From Marinobacter mobilis (GTDB lineage Bacteria > Pseudomonadota > Gammaproteobacteria > Pseudomonadales > Oleiphilaceae), in the NCBI RefSeq assembly GCF_900106945.1, contig NZ_FNNE01000004.1:1-64000 (forward strand): 64,000 nt of DNA, written 5' to 3'. A program made the translations under genes and the position numbers. The notes under the pieces are model-generated. The model was given only the letters and a program-made list of their open reading frames with translations, was not told where the DNA came from and did not search any database. How positions within the stretch are numbered: position 1 is the first letter of the stretch; every line of letters begins with the position of its first letter. Below, piece after piece: positions 51,990 to 61,724 of the stretch.

Positions 51990-53240
51990 TTACAGTGTAT
52001 CAGACCGGCCGGCTTCACGACGCCGGGCTTGCCACTCCTCCCGGGTCTGCGCGGCCTCGTCACCGGGTAACGAAGCAATGATAGTAAAGTATCCGGAACT
52101 GTAGGGGTCCGCCATAACGGTCTCGCGGTCGTTGATTCTGACCACATGGACGCTCTGCACATTCTGGTGATCGAACGCCCGCCAGTACTGCTCATCTTTC
52201 AACAGACTGTAGCGGTGACCTTCCAGAGCGCGCATGACATCTGCCGTTCTGGTGCTGCCCGCCCGCTCAACCGCATCGCGATATTGGTAAACGATGCTGT
52301 AGGCCGAGGCCGCAGCCGAGGATGGGCGCATGTCATAATGCTCGGAGAAGGCGTCGACAAACGCCATCCCCCGGGCGTAGTCATGCTCGTAAGGCAGGTT
52401 CCAGACCCAGGGCACCGCGCCGACCACACCTTCAAGAATGGTCGGGCCGACTTCACGAGCCATGCCCAGCGTCAGGTTCGGTACCACCACCTGCATCTGC
52501 TGGGTCAGCCCCAGCTCATAGGCAAGATTCACCGCCCGCACCATGTCGTCACCAAACAGCACCAGCACCAGCACCTTGGCATCGCTGGCCTTGGCCTGTT
52601 CCAGGGCCGCCTGGAAATCACTGGTCAGAGCTCTGGGGAACGGCGTACGCACGCCCTGATGACGTTCGACATCGGAGGTATTGGAGAATCCCCGCAGCGA
52701 CTCTTCCACCGACCACCCCCAGGTGTAGTCTGCAGTAATGTAGAAGTATTCCTCATTCGCGTGATTGGCATTGAGGTACTGACTCAGCACCCGCGCCGTC
52801 ATCCACGCATTGTAGGGCTCACGGAACATGTGACGGTGCCCTTCGCTGCCGGTGGTGGCATTGGAATAGGTTAGGGTGCCAAAGTAGAGCCGATCCCGGT
52901 CCCTGGCGGCTTTGCCTGAGGCAATGGCAACCGCACTGGACACGCCGCCGAACACCATCTGTGCACCCTCGTTGTCGATGAGTTCTGCGGTATTCTCGGC
53001 GCCCTGGTCAGGCTCACCGCGACTGTTCCGAATCACCAACTCCAACGGACGACCCAGCACGCCGCCGGACCGGTTGATCTCCTCCACCGCCAGAAATGCC
53101 CCGAGTCGCTGCTGCAACCCCTGTTCCTTGTAGCGTCCGGATTGGGGATAGTTGAAGCCCAGCCTGAGTGATTCGGCGGCGGCGCCGGTATTGACTAGGG
53201 CAAGCAGACAGACAGACAAAAGCAGCGTTCTGAAACTCAT
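51990..53240 (-). CDS. Orphan urea/branched-chain amino acid type ABC substrate-binding protein
   Basis: A 416-residue periplasmic protein with a signal peptide (about residues 5-22, ends GAAAES). The type I periplasmic fold spans the mature protein; text LGFNYPQSGRYKEQGLQQ and AFLAVEEINRSGGVLGRPLEL fit the LivJ/UrtA family. There is no ABC permease or ATPase gene nearby, so it may serve a distant transporter or a sensor. Start at 53240, preceded by GGAG. It is probably co-transcribed with the GST-like gene. Confidence 0.88.
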   Translation of the reverse strand: MSFRTLLLSVCLLALVNTGAAAESLRLGFNYPQSGRYKEQGLQQRLGAFLAVEEINRSGGVLGRPLELVIRNSRGEPDQGAENTAELIDNEGAQMVFGGVSSAVAIASGKAARDRDRLYFGTLTYSNATTGSEGHRHMFREPYNAWMTARVLSQYLNANHANEEYFYITADYTWGWSVEESLRGFSNTSDVERHQGVRTPFPRALTSDFQAALEQAKASDAKVLVLVLFGDDMVRAVNLAYELGLTQQMQVVVPNLTLGMAREVGPTILEGVVGAVPWVWNLPYEHDYARGMAFVDAFSEHYDMRPSSAAASAYSIVYQYRDAVERAGSTRTADVMRALEGHRYSLLKDEQYWRAFDHQNVQSVHVVRINDRETVMADPYSSGYFTIIASLPGDEAAQTREEWQARRREAGRSDTL

Positions 53241-53591
53241 GGTGACAGGTCTCCGGTTGGCAACAACGGCAGGCCCACCGTTCCTGCACCCCCTCGGTCG
53301 ACCAGTGTTGTCTGTTTTATGGTTTTTTTCTTAAGCCGGTTAGTTTCAGCAGCCCTTGCCAAGGCAACAATGGGACTATGGTGGAAGGTTTGGTAACGGA
53401 TTGTAAGTCCACACAAAGCTCTTGGCCGCGACACGACCTCAATCCCTCGAAGGCACGAGGTCATTCGAGCGGTTCTTTACACCGTGTTCTATAGATTTTG
53501 TTTGCCATTCCATGTCAATGAGCACGAATCTCCCCACTTGCGCCTCAACTCGGCTTAAAATGGCCGGCTCACCATCCGACCGGCCGGAGCC
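53241..53591. other. Intergenic region between divergent genes
   Basis: About 351 bases. It should hold promoters for the leftward binding-protein gene and the rightward pseudouridine synthase gene. A TAAAAT box at 53556-53561 is a candidate -10 for the latter but lacks a clear -35. No gene or terminator is supported. Confidence 0.45.
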
Positions 53592-54410
53592 ATGCGAAAG
53601 ACTTTTGAACTCACCGTCACCGAACCCCAAACTGCCGCGGAAGCCCTGGCCGAACGCACCGGCCTGCCCAAGGGCAGGATCAAGGATGCCATGACTAAAG
53701 GCGCCTGCTGGTGGACTTACAAGGGGAAACAGTTGCGACTCAGAAGGGCAACCAAGGCGTTGCAGCCCGGTACCCGGATTGCCCTCTACTATGATGACAA
53801 GGTCCTGGCACTGAAGCCCTTGCCCGCCGAGTGCCTGCTCGACAACAAACGTTACAGCATCTGGTACAAACCCCATGGCATGCTGGCCCAGGGGTCCCAA
53901 TGGGGGGATCACTGCAGCCTGCTGCGCTGGGCCGAACAGAAAACCGGCCGTGACTGTTTTCTGTTACACCGGCTGGATGCCGATGCCGCCGGCCTGATGG
54001 TCATTGCCCACGATCCCAAGGCTGCCGGAGAGCTGTCCCGGCTGTTCCAGGGTCGTACCATTCACAAGGTCTACCAGGCCCGGATCTCAGGACAACTTGT
54101 GGCGGACGATCGCCTGATCGACGCGCCTGTCGAGGGCAAAGCGGCGGTGAGCCGCGTCACCACCCTGCACCAGGCTGATGATCAAACCCTGGTTTCAGTC
54201 ACAATAGAAACCGGGCGGAAACACCAGATCCGCCGCCACCTTGCCGGCATTGGCCACCCCATTGTGGGCGACCGACTGTATGGTCAGGCCGGCCCACAGC
54301 CACTGCAGCTGCTTGCCGTTGAACTGGAATTCCAGTGCCCATTAAGAAACCGGCCCGTCCACATAACGCTGCCGGAGCACCTGCAACTGACACCGCAAAC
54401 CGATCCCTGA
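53592..54410 (+). CDS. RluA-family RNA pseudouridine synthase
   Basis: A 272-residue protein. N-terminal S4-like region (LPKGRIKDAMTKGACWWTYKGK) followed by the catalytic domain with HRLDADAAGLM, in which the Asp is the nucleophile, and the C-terminal RKHQIRRHLAGIGHPIVGD motif. RluA family members modify uridines in 23S rRNA or tRNA. The precise target cannot be deduced. Start at 53592 (ATG); ribosome site is GGAG-like. Confidence 0.92.
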   Translation: MRKTFELTVTEPQTAAEALAERTGLPKGRIKDAMTKGACWWTYKGKQLRLRRATKALQPGTRIALYYDDKVLALKPLPAECLLDNKRYSIWYKPHGMLAQGSQWGDHCSLLRWAEQKTGRDCFLLHRLDADAAGLMVIAHDPKAAGELSRLFQGRTIHKVYQARISGQLVADDRLIDAPVEGKAAVSRVTTLHQADDQTLVSVTIETGRKHQIRRHLAGIGHPIVGDRLYGQAGPQPLQLLAVELEFQCPLRNRPVHITLPEHLQLTPQTDP

Positions 54411-54456
54411 GCGGCCGCCTCGGCGGGCGCTCGCCAATTATGTCGACATTTAACAA

Positions 54457-54480
54457 TTTAGCATTTGTATCATTTAGCAT
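54457..54480. repeat. Direct TTTAGCAT repeats in an AT-rich patch
   Basis: TTTAGCAT at 54457-54464 and 54473-54480, 16 bp apart, within an AT-rich 60-bp island upstream of the secreted protein gene at 54567. They are a possible regulator site; no family is assigned. Confidence 0.35.
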
Positions 54481-54566
54481 GATCCGCTAATTTCGCAGGC
54501 TCTTTTCCAGAACTCTGATTGGGCACTGCCGCTCAAGGGGTTCGTATAGCTCAGACGAGGTGGGCA

Positions 54567-55202
54567 ATGGGTGCATTACGTTTGATAGCGGGCGGGTTGG
54601 CCATGACCCTGACAGTAGTGGCCAGTGCTGATGAAGTGATCCTTGACGACCTTATTGTCCCGTTCAGCATGTGCGTGGGAAGCGACTGTGTCGACGGCGA
54701 AGACTTCGACTTCGACACTCTGCGACTGAAATCACCAACCCCGCAAATTCACTTCTGGGACACCAGCAATACCGCCAGTTTTCCTATAGAAGATTGGAGC
54801 ATGGGCATCACCGATGGTGGTACCGCATCACGCACGTCGTTCTTTGTTCGCAGTGAAACGGCCAGTCAGGACGTACTGGTTATCTCACCGGACGGTGATG
54901 TAGCCCTGGGCGCAGGTGCCGGGCTGGTCGAGGGCGCCGTATCGGTTGGTAATCTTGGCAACGAACGTCGTGTCAGTCACGTGGCCGATGCAATCGACGA
55001 CACCGACGCCGTTAACCTGCGCCAGTTTGAAGCCTTTCAGGCAACCGCCGAAGCGACAGCACAACAGGATATAGAGGCGCTGAACAATCGCCTGGATGGT
55101 TTTGAAGCCCGTATGACAGCGATGCTGGACCGTCTGGATCGTATCGCAGATAAAGTGGCGCAAACACAGGCCATCGATCAGGACGGTGACTCATGGCACT
55201 GA
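54567..55202 (+). CDS. Secreted protein with YadA-like stalk segment
   Basis: A 211-residue protein with a signal peptide (about residues 3-20, ends VVASADEV). The first part has the motif MCVGSDCVDGEDFDFDTLRLK region (C36 and C41 by eye), then a WDTS strand. Near residues 130-155 there is text of the trimeric autotransporter head/neck type (AVSVGNLGNERRVSHVADAI and TDAVNLRQ), followed by a coiled coil (about 160-205). There is no YadA membrane anchor, so it is not a complete adhesin. The start at 54567 has GAGG about 8 nt upstream. It overlaps the next gene by 10 nt. Confidence 0.75.
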   Translation: MGALRLIAGGLAMTLTVVASADEVILDDLIVPFSMCVGSDCVDGEDFDFDTLRLKSPTPQIHFWDTSNTASFPIEDWSMGITDGGTASRTSFFVRSETASQDVLVISPDGDVALGAGAGLVEGAVSVGNLGNERRVSHVADAIDDTDAVNLRQFEAFQATAEATAQQDIEALNNRLDGFEARMTAMLDRLDRIADKVAQTQAIDQDGDSWH

Positions 55203-56035
55203 CACGCCTTCTTGCGGCGGCGGTGGGGCTGGTGCTTGGCGCCACGGTTTCCGCTGACGTGATCAAGACCGACAACCTGGTGGTGCAGGGTAACCAGTGC
55301 CTTGGCACCGATTGCGTATCCGGCGAGACCTTCACCGACCACAGCTTCGTTCTCAAGGAAAACAACGATCGCATCCGCTGGCTGGACACCTCCGCCACCA
55401 CGGAGGCTGTCCGCCGGAACCTGGAAGGTGGTTACCTTGACAGTGAGCTGGGCAATTCCTGGCGCGTTGAAGCCAATGAATCGTCCAACGGTGGTGATAA
55501 CCGGTTCTATATACAGCTTTATGGCACCGACAAAGCTGCGGTGATCAGCGACGGCACCGCGCCGGACTACGACTGCAGTGACCCGTTTAACCCCGTCGTC
55601 AACGGAACCATCCCGGCCGGACAGCCCGCGGAGACCATGAACTGCCAACCCCTTGTCGATTACGCCCGGCTTACCAGCGTCGAACTGTCCAGTTCCGCCA
55701 ACGGAGGCGTGGCCATAGGTGGTGACAGTGAGCTGACAAATGGTGAGGTCAGCGTCGGCAACGACAGTGCCTTGCGTCGTCTGACTCAGGTCGCCAGTGC
55801 CATCGCCCAGACCGATGTGGTCATCAAGTCCCAGATGGAAGCCAGCCTGATCAGCGAGCAACTGGCCAGTGCCGATGACATCGAGGCGATGCTTGATGAC
55901 ATTGAGTCCCAGATCATCGCGCTCGAACTGCAAGTATTTGGCGCACCAAACGGTGGCAACGGCGGCGGTGGCGCCGGCCATTGGCTGCTGTTCGGGTTGC
56001 TGTCACTGCTGTGGCTTCGTAGCCGTCGCCGCTAA
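55193..56035 (+). CDS. Secreted protein with GlyGly-CTERM-like sorting tail
   Basis: A 280-residue protein with a signal peptide (about residues 5-21). It shares with the preceding protein the C-x4-C type motif CLGTDCVSGETF and a WLDTS strand, so the two are paralogs in their N-terminal domain. A helical region (about 205-245) precedes a Gly-rich linker, a hydrophobic segment and a basic end (GHWLLFGLLSLLWLRSRRR). That layout fits GlyGly-CTERM proteins processed by rhombosortase after type II secretion. No rhombosortase gene is in the window. It probably works with the upstream protein. Confidence 0.78.
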   Translation: MALTRLLAAAVGLVLGATVSADVIKTDNLVVQGNQCLGTDCVSGETFTDHSFVLKENNDRIRWLDTSATTEAVRRNLEGGYLDSELGNSWRVEANESSNGGDNRFYIQLYGTDKAAVISDGTAPDYDCSDPFNPVVNGTIPAGQPAETMNCQPLVDYARLTSVELSSSANGGVAIGGDSELTNGEVSVGNDSALRRLTQVASAIAQTDVVIKSQMEASLISEQLASADDIEAMLDDIESQIIALELQVFGAPNGGNGGGGAGHWLLFGLLSLLWLRSRRR

Positions 56036-56113
56036 GCCCTTCCTTCAGGCCGGTGCACCACTGCCTGCGCATGGGCCCAACACCAGGTTTCCACAATCCG
56101 ATATACTGTTGCG

Positions 56114-56141
56114 CCCACAGTCCGGAACCCCGGACCGTGGG
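56114..56141 (+). promoter_or_regulatory. Hairpin in the trpB leader
   Basis: CCCAC-A-GTCCGG (56114-56125) pairs with CCGGAC-C-GTGGG (56130-56141), loop AACC, one A/C mismatch. It begins just after a TATACT box (56102-56107), so it could be the 5' end of the trpB mRNA. Function unknown. Confidence 0.35.
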
Positions 56142-56200
56142 CCAGTCAACACCGGAGTGACGAACAAACCGGGCAACGGGCCATTCTTCAGGAGCGCGCA

Positions 56201-57436
56201 ATGAGCGATACCATCACCAATACCTTTCTCCATGATCTTCCCAGCGCCGACGGCTACTTTGGCGAATACGGCGGCAGTTTTATTCCAGATCAGCTCAAGG
56301 CGGTGATGGATGAAATCACCCAGGCTTACCTCGATATTCGCGAAGACCCGGAGTTTCGCCGCGAGCTGGCAGAACTCTACAGCCATTATGTTGGCCGCCC
56401 CAGCCCGGTGTTCCATGCCAGGAACCTCAGTCGCAAATGTGGCGCCGAGATTTTCCTGAAACGGGAAGACCTGAACCATACCGGCGCCCACAAGATCAAC
56501 CATTGCCTCGGTGAAGCCCTGTTGGCCAAGAAGATGGGCAAGAAGAAGCTCATTGCCGAAACCGGGGCAGGCCAGCACGGCGTAGCTTTAGCGACCGCCG
56601 CCGCACTGGTCGGCCTTGAGTGCGATATTTATATGGGCGAAGTGGATATCCGCAAGGAGCACCCGAACGTCGTCCGTATGGCAATCCTTGGCGCCCGGGT
56701 GATTCCCGCCACTCATGGCCGTAAGACCCTGAAAGAAGCTGTCGATGCGGCCTTTGAAGCCTATCTCGAGGACCCCATCAACCAGCTCTACGCCATCGGT
56801 TCGGTCGTCGGACCACACCCGTTCCCGATGATGGTGCGGGATTTCCAGTCCATTGTCGGCAACGAGGCCCGGGCACAGATGCTGACCCAGACCGGCCAGC
56901 TGCCGGACAACGTGGTGGCCTGTGTTGGCGGCGGTTCCAATGCCGTGGGCATCTTCTCCGCGTTCCTTGAAGACCAGGACGTAAAACTCTGGGGCGTTGA
57001 ACCCGCGGGACGTGATCTTGAGACCGACGGCGAACACGCGGCCACCATGACCAAGGGCGAGCCCGGCATCATGCACGGTTTCAAGTCCTACATGCTGAAG
57101 GACGCTGAAGGAGAACCGCAAGAGGTCTATTCCGTGGCCAGTGGCCTGGACTACCCCTCAGTGGGCCCCCAGCACAGTTTCCTCAAGGACAGCGGCCGGG
57201 TCACTTACGACACCATCAACGACCAGGAAGCCATCGAAGCGTTCTTTGAACTGTCCCGCTCCGAAGGCATCATCCCGGCCATCGAATCCTCACATGCCGT
57301 CGCCTACGCCCTCAAACTGGCCAAGACGCATCCCGGCGAGAGCATCCTGGTAAACCTGTCCGGGCGTGGCGACAAGGACATCGACTTCGTGGTTGAACAC
57401 TATGGCGACGCCTTCGGTGTGCACCTCGCCAACTAG
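56201..57436 (+). CDS. trpB: Tryptophan synthase beta subunit, without adjacent trpA
   Basis: A 411-residue PLP enzyme of fold II. PLP lysine K98 in HTGAHKIN; phosphate-binding loop [11 protein letters not shown]-terminal SGRGDKD. These are TrpB1 features. It condenses indole with serine. In relatives trpB is followed by trpA; here metE follows convergently, and no trpA is in the window. The ribosome site is AGGAG about 8 nt upstream. Its TAG stop overlaps the metE TAG on the other strand (shared CTAG at 57433-57436). Confidence 0.94.
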   Translation: MSDTITNTFLHDLPSADGYFGEYGGSFIPDQLKAVMDEITQAYLDIREDPEFRRELAELYSHYVGRPSPVFHARNLSRKCGAEIFLKREDLNHTGAHKINHCLGEALLAKKMGKKKLIAETGAGQHGVALATAAALVGLECDIYMGEVDIRKEHPNVVRMAILGARVIPATHGRKTLKEAVDAAFEAYLEDPINQLYAIGSVVGPHPFPMMVRDFQSIVGNEARAQMLTQTGQLPDNVVACVGGGSNAVGIFSAFLEDQDVKLWGVEPAGRDLETDGEHAATMTKGEPGIMHGFKSYMLKDAEGEPQEVYSVASGLDYPSVGPQHSFLKDSGRVTYDTINDQEAIEAFFELSRSEGIIPAIESSHAVAYALKLAKTHPGESILVNLSGRGDKDIDFVVEHYGDAFGVHLAN

Positions 57437-59712
57437 GCCACGGCTTCACGCAGGGTGCGGGCAGCCGCCACCATGTTCTCCAGGGCCGGCAGCACTTCCG
57501 GCCAGCCCCTGGTTTTCAGCCCGCAATCCGGATTGATCCACAGTCGCTCGGCGGGAATCCGCCGGCCGGCCTTGGCCATCAACTCCACGATCTGGTCGTG
57601 ACTGGGGATGTTCGGCGAATGGATGTCGTACACCCCCGGTCCAATATCATTGGGATAGCGGAAGCGATCAAACGCCGCCAGCAGTTCCATGTCCGACCTG
57701 GATGTTTCAATCGTGATGACGTCCGCATCCATTCGGGAAATGGCATCAATAATGTCATTGAACTCCGAATAGCACATGTGGGTGTGGATCTGGGTGGTAT
57801 CGGCCACCCCATTGGCCGCCAGGCGGAAGGCATCCACCGCCCAGTCCAGATAGTCCGGCCACTGGGACCGTTTTAACGGTAACCCTTCCCGTAAGGCCGC
57901 TTCGTCAATCTGGATGATTTCCACACCCGCCTGCTCCAGGTCGAGCACTTCGTCACGGATGGCCAACGCCAGCTGGAAGCAGGTGACCGAACGCGGCTGG
58001 TCATCACGCACAAACGACCAGTTGAGCAGAGTGACCGGGCCGGTGAGCATGCCCTTGACCGGTTTGTCGGTCAGCGACTGGGCATAGCGAATCCAGTCCA
58101 CCGTCATGGCTTTGGGGCGTTGAATATCTCCGTAAAGGATCGGCGGTTTGACGCAGCGGGAGCCGTAGGACTGAACCCAGCCAAACTGGCTGAAGGCGTA
58201 GCCGTCGAGCTGTTCGCCAAAGTATTCCACCATGTCATTACGCTCAGCCTCTCCATGAACCAGTACATCCAGGCCCAGCGCTTCCTGTTCGCGAATGCAG
58301 CGGGCGATCTCGTGCTGAATACAGGCCCGGTAACGTCGTTCATCCAGTTCATCCTGGCGATAACGGCGGCGCAACTGACGGATTTCACTGGTCTGGGGGA
58401 AGGAGCCGATGGTGGTGGTCGGGTAGGCTGGCAGCCTCAGCCGGTCCTGCTGTTGGCGGATGCGTTCCGCAAAGGGGCTCTGACGCTGTCCCCAGCTCGC
58501 GTCCAAAGCCTGCAGGCGGGCCTTGACGTCAACCCGGTTGACCCGCTGCGACTCACGTCGGCTGCGCAATGCCTCGGCATTGGCCTGCAACGCCTCCGCC
58601 ACCGCAGCCCGGCCCTGATTGAGCGCCGTCGCCAGGGTGGTCAACTCGTCCAGTTTCTGGCGGGCGAAGGCCAGCCAGTTGCGCACTTCCGCATCAAGCT
58701 GCTGCTCGCTGGTAAGATCCACCGGCACGTGTAACAGCGAACAGCTTGGCGCCAGCCACAAGCGGTCCGCCAGCTGCCGGTGCAGGGGTTCCAGGCGATC
58801 CAGCAGGGCATTAAGGTCGCTTTTCCAGATATTACGGCCATTGATCACCCCGAGGGAGAGGATACGATCGTCCGGTAGTCCGGCGGCCAGGCTCTCCAGC
58901 TTGTCCTGATTGGCCTGCGCATCCAGATGCAGGCCATCCACCGGCAGGCTCAGGGCCAGCTCAAGATTGTTCGCCAGACGCCCGAAGTAGGTGGTCAGCA
59001 GCTTCTTCGGACCACGACCGGCGAGGAACCGGTAGGCCCTCAGATAGGCTTGCTGCCAGGTTTCGGACAGCTCCGTGACCAGTACCGGCTCGTCCACCTG
59101 GACCCACTCAACACCGGTACGCCCCAGGGTCTCGAATAACTCGGCGTACACCGGCAGCAAGCCATCCAGCAGGGCCAGCGGATCGCTGCCATCCTTGGCC
59201 TTGCCCAGCCAGAGATAGCTAAGCGGGCCCAGGATAACCGGCTTGACCGCCACATTCTGGCCCCGGGCTTCGTCGATCTGCGCCAGTAACCGGCTGGGAT
59301 CAAGGCTGAAGCGGGTGTCTGTCGAAAACTCCGGCACAATGTAGTGGTAGTTGGTATCGAACCACTTGGTCAGCTCGCCAGCGGCCACCACGCTGTCGCC
59401 AGCATCCCCCGGTGCCCGGCCGCGGGCAGTGCGGAAGTAAGCGGTCAGCTCATCGCCCCCCAGGTCACGCACCCGCGCCGGCAGGTTGCCCAGGGTCACA
59501 CTCATGTCCAGGACCTGGTCGTACAGGGAAAAGTCGCCGACCGGCTGCCAGTCCAGTTCGCCCTGTAGCTGCCAATGATCCTGCCGCAAACCGGCAGCCA
59601 GCTCTAACAGCGCTGGCGCCGGCAATTCGCCGCGCCAGTGCTCTTCCAGAGCAAATTTCAGTTCACGCCGCGCCCCGATACGCGGAAATCCAAGGTTGTG
59701 TGTGATCGCCAT
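57433..59712 (-). CDS. metE: Cobalamin-independent methionine synthase
   Basis: A 759-residue enzyme transferring methyl from 5-methyltetrahydropteroyltri-glutamate to homocysteine. It has the two-barrel MetE layout. The zinc site is in the C-terminal barrel: [11 protein letters not shown], and [11 protein letters not shown]. The N-terminus ([18 protein letters not shown]) is typical. It is divergent from metR with a MetR box between them, so it should be activated by MetR with homocysteine. Typical MetE length. Confidence 0.97.
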   Translation of the reverse strand: MAITHNLGFPRIGARRELKFALEEHWRGELPAPALLELAAGLRQDHWQLQGELDWQPVGDFSLYDQVLDMSVTLGNLPARVRDLGGDELTAYFRTARGRAPGDAGDSVVAAGELTKWFDTNYHYIVPEFSTDTRFSLDPSRLLAQIDEARGQNVAVKPVILGPLSYLWLGKAKDGSDPLALLDGLLPVYAELFETLGRTGVEWVQVDEPVLVTELSETWQQAYLRAYRFLAGRGPKKLLTTYFGRLANNLELALSLPVDGLHLDAQANQDKLESLAAGLPDDRILSLGVINGRNIWKSDLNALLDRLEPLHRQLADRLWLAPSCSLLHVPVDLTSEQQLDAEVRNWLAFARQKLDELTTLATALNQGRAAVAEALQANAEALRSRRESQRVNRVDVKARLQALDASWGQRQSPFAERIRQQQDRLRLPAYPTTTIGSFPQTSEIRQLRRRYRQDELDERRYRACIQHEIARCIREQEALGLDVLVHGEAERNDMVEYFGEQLDGYAFSQFGWVQSYGSRCVKPPILYGDIQRPKAMTVDWIRYAQSLTDKPVKGMLTGPVTLLNWSFVRDDQPRSVTCFQLALAIRDEVLDLEQAGVEIIQIDEAALREGLPLKRSQWPDYLDWAVDAFRLAANGVADTTQIHTHMCYSEFNDIIDAISRMDADVITIETSRSDMELLAAFDRFRYPNDIGPGVYDIHSPNIPSHDQIVELMAKAGRRIPAERLWINPDCGLKTRGWPEVLPALENMVAAARTLREAVA

Positions 59713-59793
59713 GGTTCACCTCCGTTGTTGAGAATGTGAGCCAGCATAGGAGTTCCAATCGATGAATAATAATGGTAAATAATCATTAATCCA

Positions 59794-59806
59794 TGAGCAT
59801 AATTCA
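59794..59806. promoter_or_regulatory. MetR-binding site
   Basis: TGAGCATAATTCA matches the MetR consensus TGAA-N5-TTCA with one mismatch. It lies in the metE-metR intergenic region, 82 bp from the metE start and 21 bp from metR. It should serve metE activation and metR autorepression. Confidence 0.7.
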
Positions 59807-59826
59807 TTACAATCAAGGACGGGCAA

Positions 59827-60723
59827 ATGTTGGAACGATCTCACCTGGCGATCCTGCGGGAAGTGGACCGTTGCGGTACCCTCACGGAAGCTGCGGAACG
59901 CCTACACCTGACCCAATCCGCCCTCAGCCACGCCATCAAGAAGCTGGAAACACAACTGGGAACGACGGTGTGGGTGAAAGAGGGTCGGCAGTTGCGATTG
60001 ACCAGGGCCGGTCAGTACCTGCTGGGGCTCGCCAACCGGCTGCTGCCCCAATTCGAGCATGCTGAGGTGTTGATGCAGCAATACGCCGCTGGTCAGCGCG
60101 GTACCCTGCGCATCGGCATGGAATGCCACCCCTGTTACCAGTGGCTGCTGAAAACCGTTTCTCCCTTTCTCGCGGCGTGGCCGAAGGTGGATGTGGACGT
60201 CAAGCAGGCCTTTCAGTTTGGCGGTATGGCGGCCCTGTTCGGTTACGATATCGACGTGCTGATCACCCCTGACCCACTGTTCAAGGAGGGCATCGCCTTC
60301 ACCCCGGTATTTGATTACGAGCAGGTACTGGTCGTGGCGAGCGATCACCCACTGGCCGGCAAAACCCGGGTGCTGCCCGAACAGCTGGGCTCGGAAACCC
60401 TGATCAGCTACCCGGTGGAAATCGAGCGACTGGACGTGTTCAGCCAGTTCCTGCTGCCCGCAGGCTGCAGCCCGAAGCAGCACAAGACCCTGGAAACCAC
60501 CGACATCATCCTGCAGATGGTGGCGGCCGGGCGTGGTGTTGCCGCATTCCCCGACTGGCTGGTAAAGGAATACTGCCACAAGCTGCCAGTCACCTCCTTA
60601 CGCCTGGGTCCACAGGGTATTCAGAAGCAGATCCACGTAGGCGTCAGGGTCGATGACAACGAACTGGACTTCATCCAGGGCTTCATTGAAATCGCCAACC
60701 AGACCAGTGAGATGACGCGTTAA
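59827..60723 (+). CDS. metR: LysR-type regulator of methionine synthesis
   Basis: A 298-residue LysR protein. N-terminal winged HTH (LTEAAERLHLTQSALSHAIKKLE) and effector domain starting about residue 90 (LRIGMECHPCYQWLL). It is divergent from metE as in enterobacteria and pseudomonads. MetR binds homocysteine as co-effector. Confidence 0.95.
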   Translation: MLERSHLAILREVDRCGTLTEAAERLHLTQSALSHAIKKLETQLGTTVWVKEGRQLRLTRAGQYLLGLANRLLPQFEHAEVLMQQYAAGQRGTLRIGMECHPCYQWLLKTVSPFLAAWPKVDVDVKQAFQFGGMAALFGYDIDVLITPDPLFKEGIAFTPVFDYEQVLVVASDHPLAGKTRVLPEQLGSETLISYPVEIERLDVFSQFLLPAGCSPKQHKTLETTDIILQMVAAGRGVAAFPDWLVKEYCHKLPVTSLRLGPQGIQKQIHVGVRVDDNELDFIQGFIEIANQTSEMTR

Positions 60724-60843
60724 AGGTTCGCATCTGGCCACTAATGACAAGTGCTTTGTCCGCCCATCCCCTCACGCAGTACGTCCGCAAGCGCTACGGT
60801 ATTCATCAGAGCTATAACAATTTCAAGCCTCAGGAGGCTTTCC

Positions 60844-61716
60844 ATGAATGCTGTTGCTGCCATCTCGCGAGCCACCCGGACCCTGCGCCATAAAGCGGCC
60901 ACCCCCGCCGGCATGATTCCGCAGATCCGCCGCCCCGAGTTCGACTTCCCCGCCGATATGCCGAAATACTGGTGGGACAACAACCCGGCCAAGACCCTGC
61001 TGCTGGCCGCCCTGTCTTCCAGCTTCCCCCCCGGCGAGCGGTTCTTCATCGACTCGGTCCGCTATTACCAGGACCGCATCACCGACCCCGAGTTGCAGCA
61101 GGCTATCCGCGGCTTTATCGGTCAGGAAGCCCACCATTCGAAGGAGCACAAGGCCCTGAATGGCCGCCTGCAGGAACAGGGCATTGACCTTGCACGGTTA
61201 GAGTCGGAAATCCTGGATTTCATGAACTGGATGCGCAAGCACTTTTCTCCGGAACGGCAGCTGGCCCATACCGTAGCGGTCGAGCACTTCACTGCGTTAA
61301 TGGCCGAGGAGTTCCTGCTCAAGTACAACGCGCTGGACGAAATGGATCCACGAATTGCCCCGATCTGGGCCTGGCACGCGATTGAGGAATCCGAGCACAA
61401 GGCGGTGGCCTTCGACGTCTACAAGAGCATCGGTGGCAGCGAACTGGTGCGACTGTCGGAAATGCTGGTGGTCAGTGTCGTGTTTCCAATCTTCAGCGGT
61501 ATCCACCTGGTACAACTGATGAAGGAGGACGGCCAGCTCGGCAACCTCAAGGCCTGGGGCAGCCTGGCCAACTTCATGTGGGGCAAACCCGGCGTCCTCC
61601 GCAAACTGCTGCCGTCCTACTTCCGCTACTACAGCCCCGCTTTCCATCCCTGGAATCACGATGCCCGCTGGCTGGTGGAAAAGGCCAAACGGAAGTGGCT
61701 CAAGCCGAACAGCTGA
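60844..61716 (+). CDS. Metal-dependent hydrolase family protein (PF10118)
   Basis: A 290-residue helical protein. Ligand-like motifs FIGQEAHHSKEH, AVEHFTALMAEEFL and AWHAIEESEHKAVAFD suggest a di-metal centre of Glu and His in a four-helix bundle. The family is named predicted metal-dependent hydrolase (PF10118) but its substrate is unknown. The start at 60844 follows AGGAGG; the frame open to 60751 has no ribosome site. It is monocistronic. Confidence 0.87.
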   Translation: MNAVAAISRATRTLRHKAATPAGMIPQIRRPEFDFPADMPKYWWDNNPAKTLLLAALSSSFPPGERFFIDSVRYYQDRITDPELQQAIRGFIGQEAHHSKEHKALNGRLQEQGIDLARLESEILDFMNWMRKHFSPERQLAHTVAVEHFTALMAEEFLLKYNALDEMDPRIAPIWAWHAIEESEHKAVAFDVYKSIGGSELVRLSEMLVVSVVFPIFSGIHLVQLMKEDGQLGNLKAWGSLANFMWGKPGVLRKLLPSYFRYYSPAFHPWNHDARWLVEKAKRKWLKPNS

Positions 61717-61724
61717 TCCCAGCC

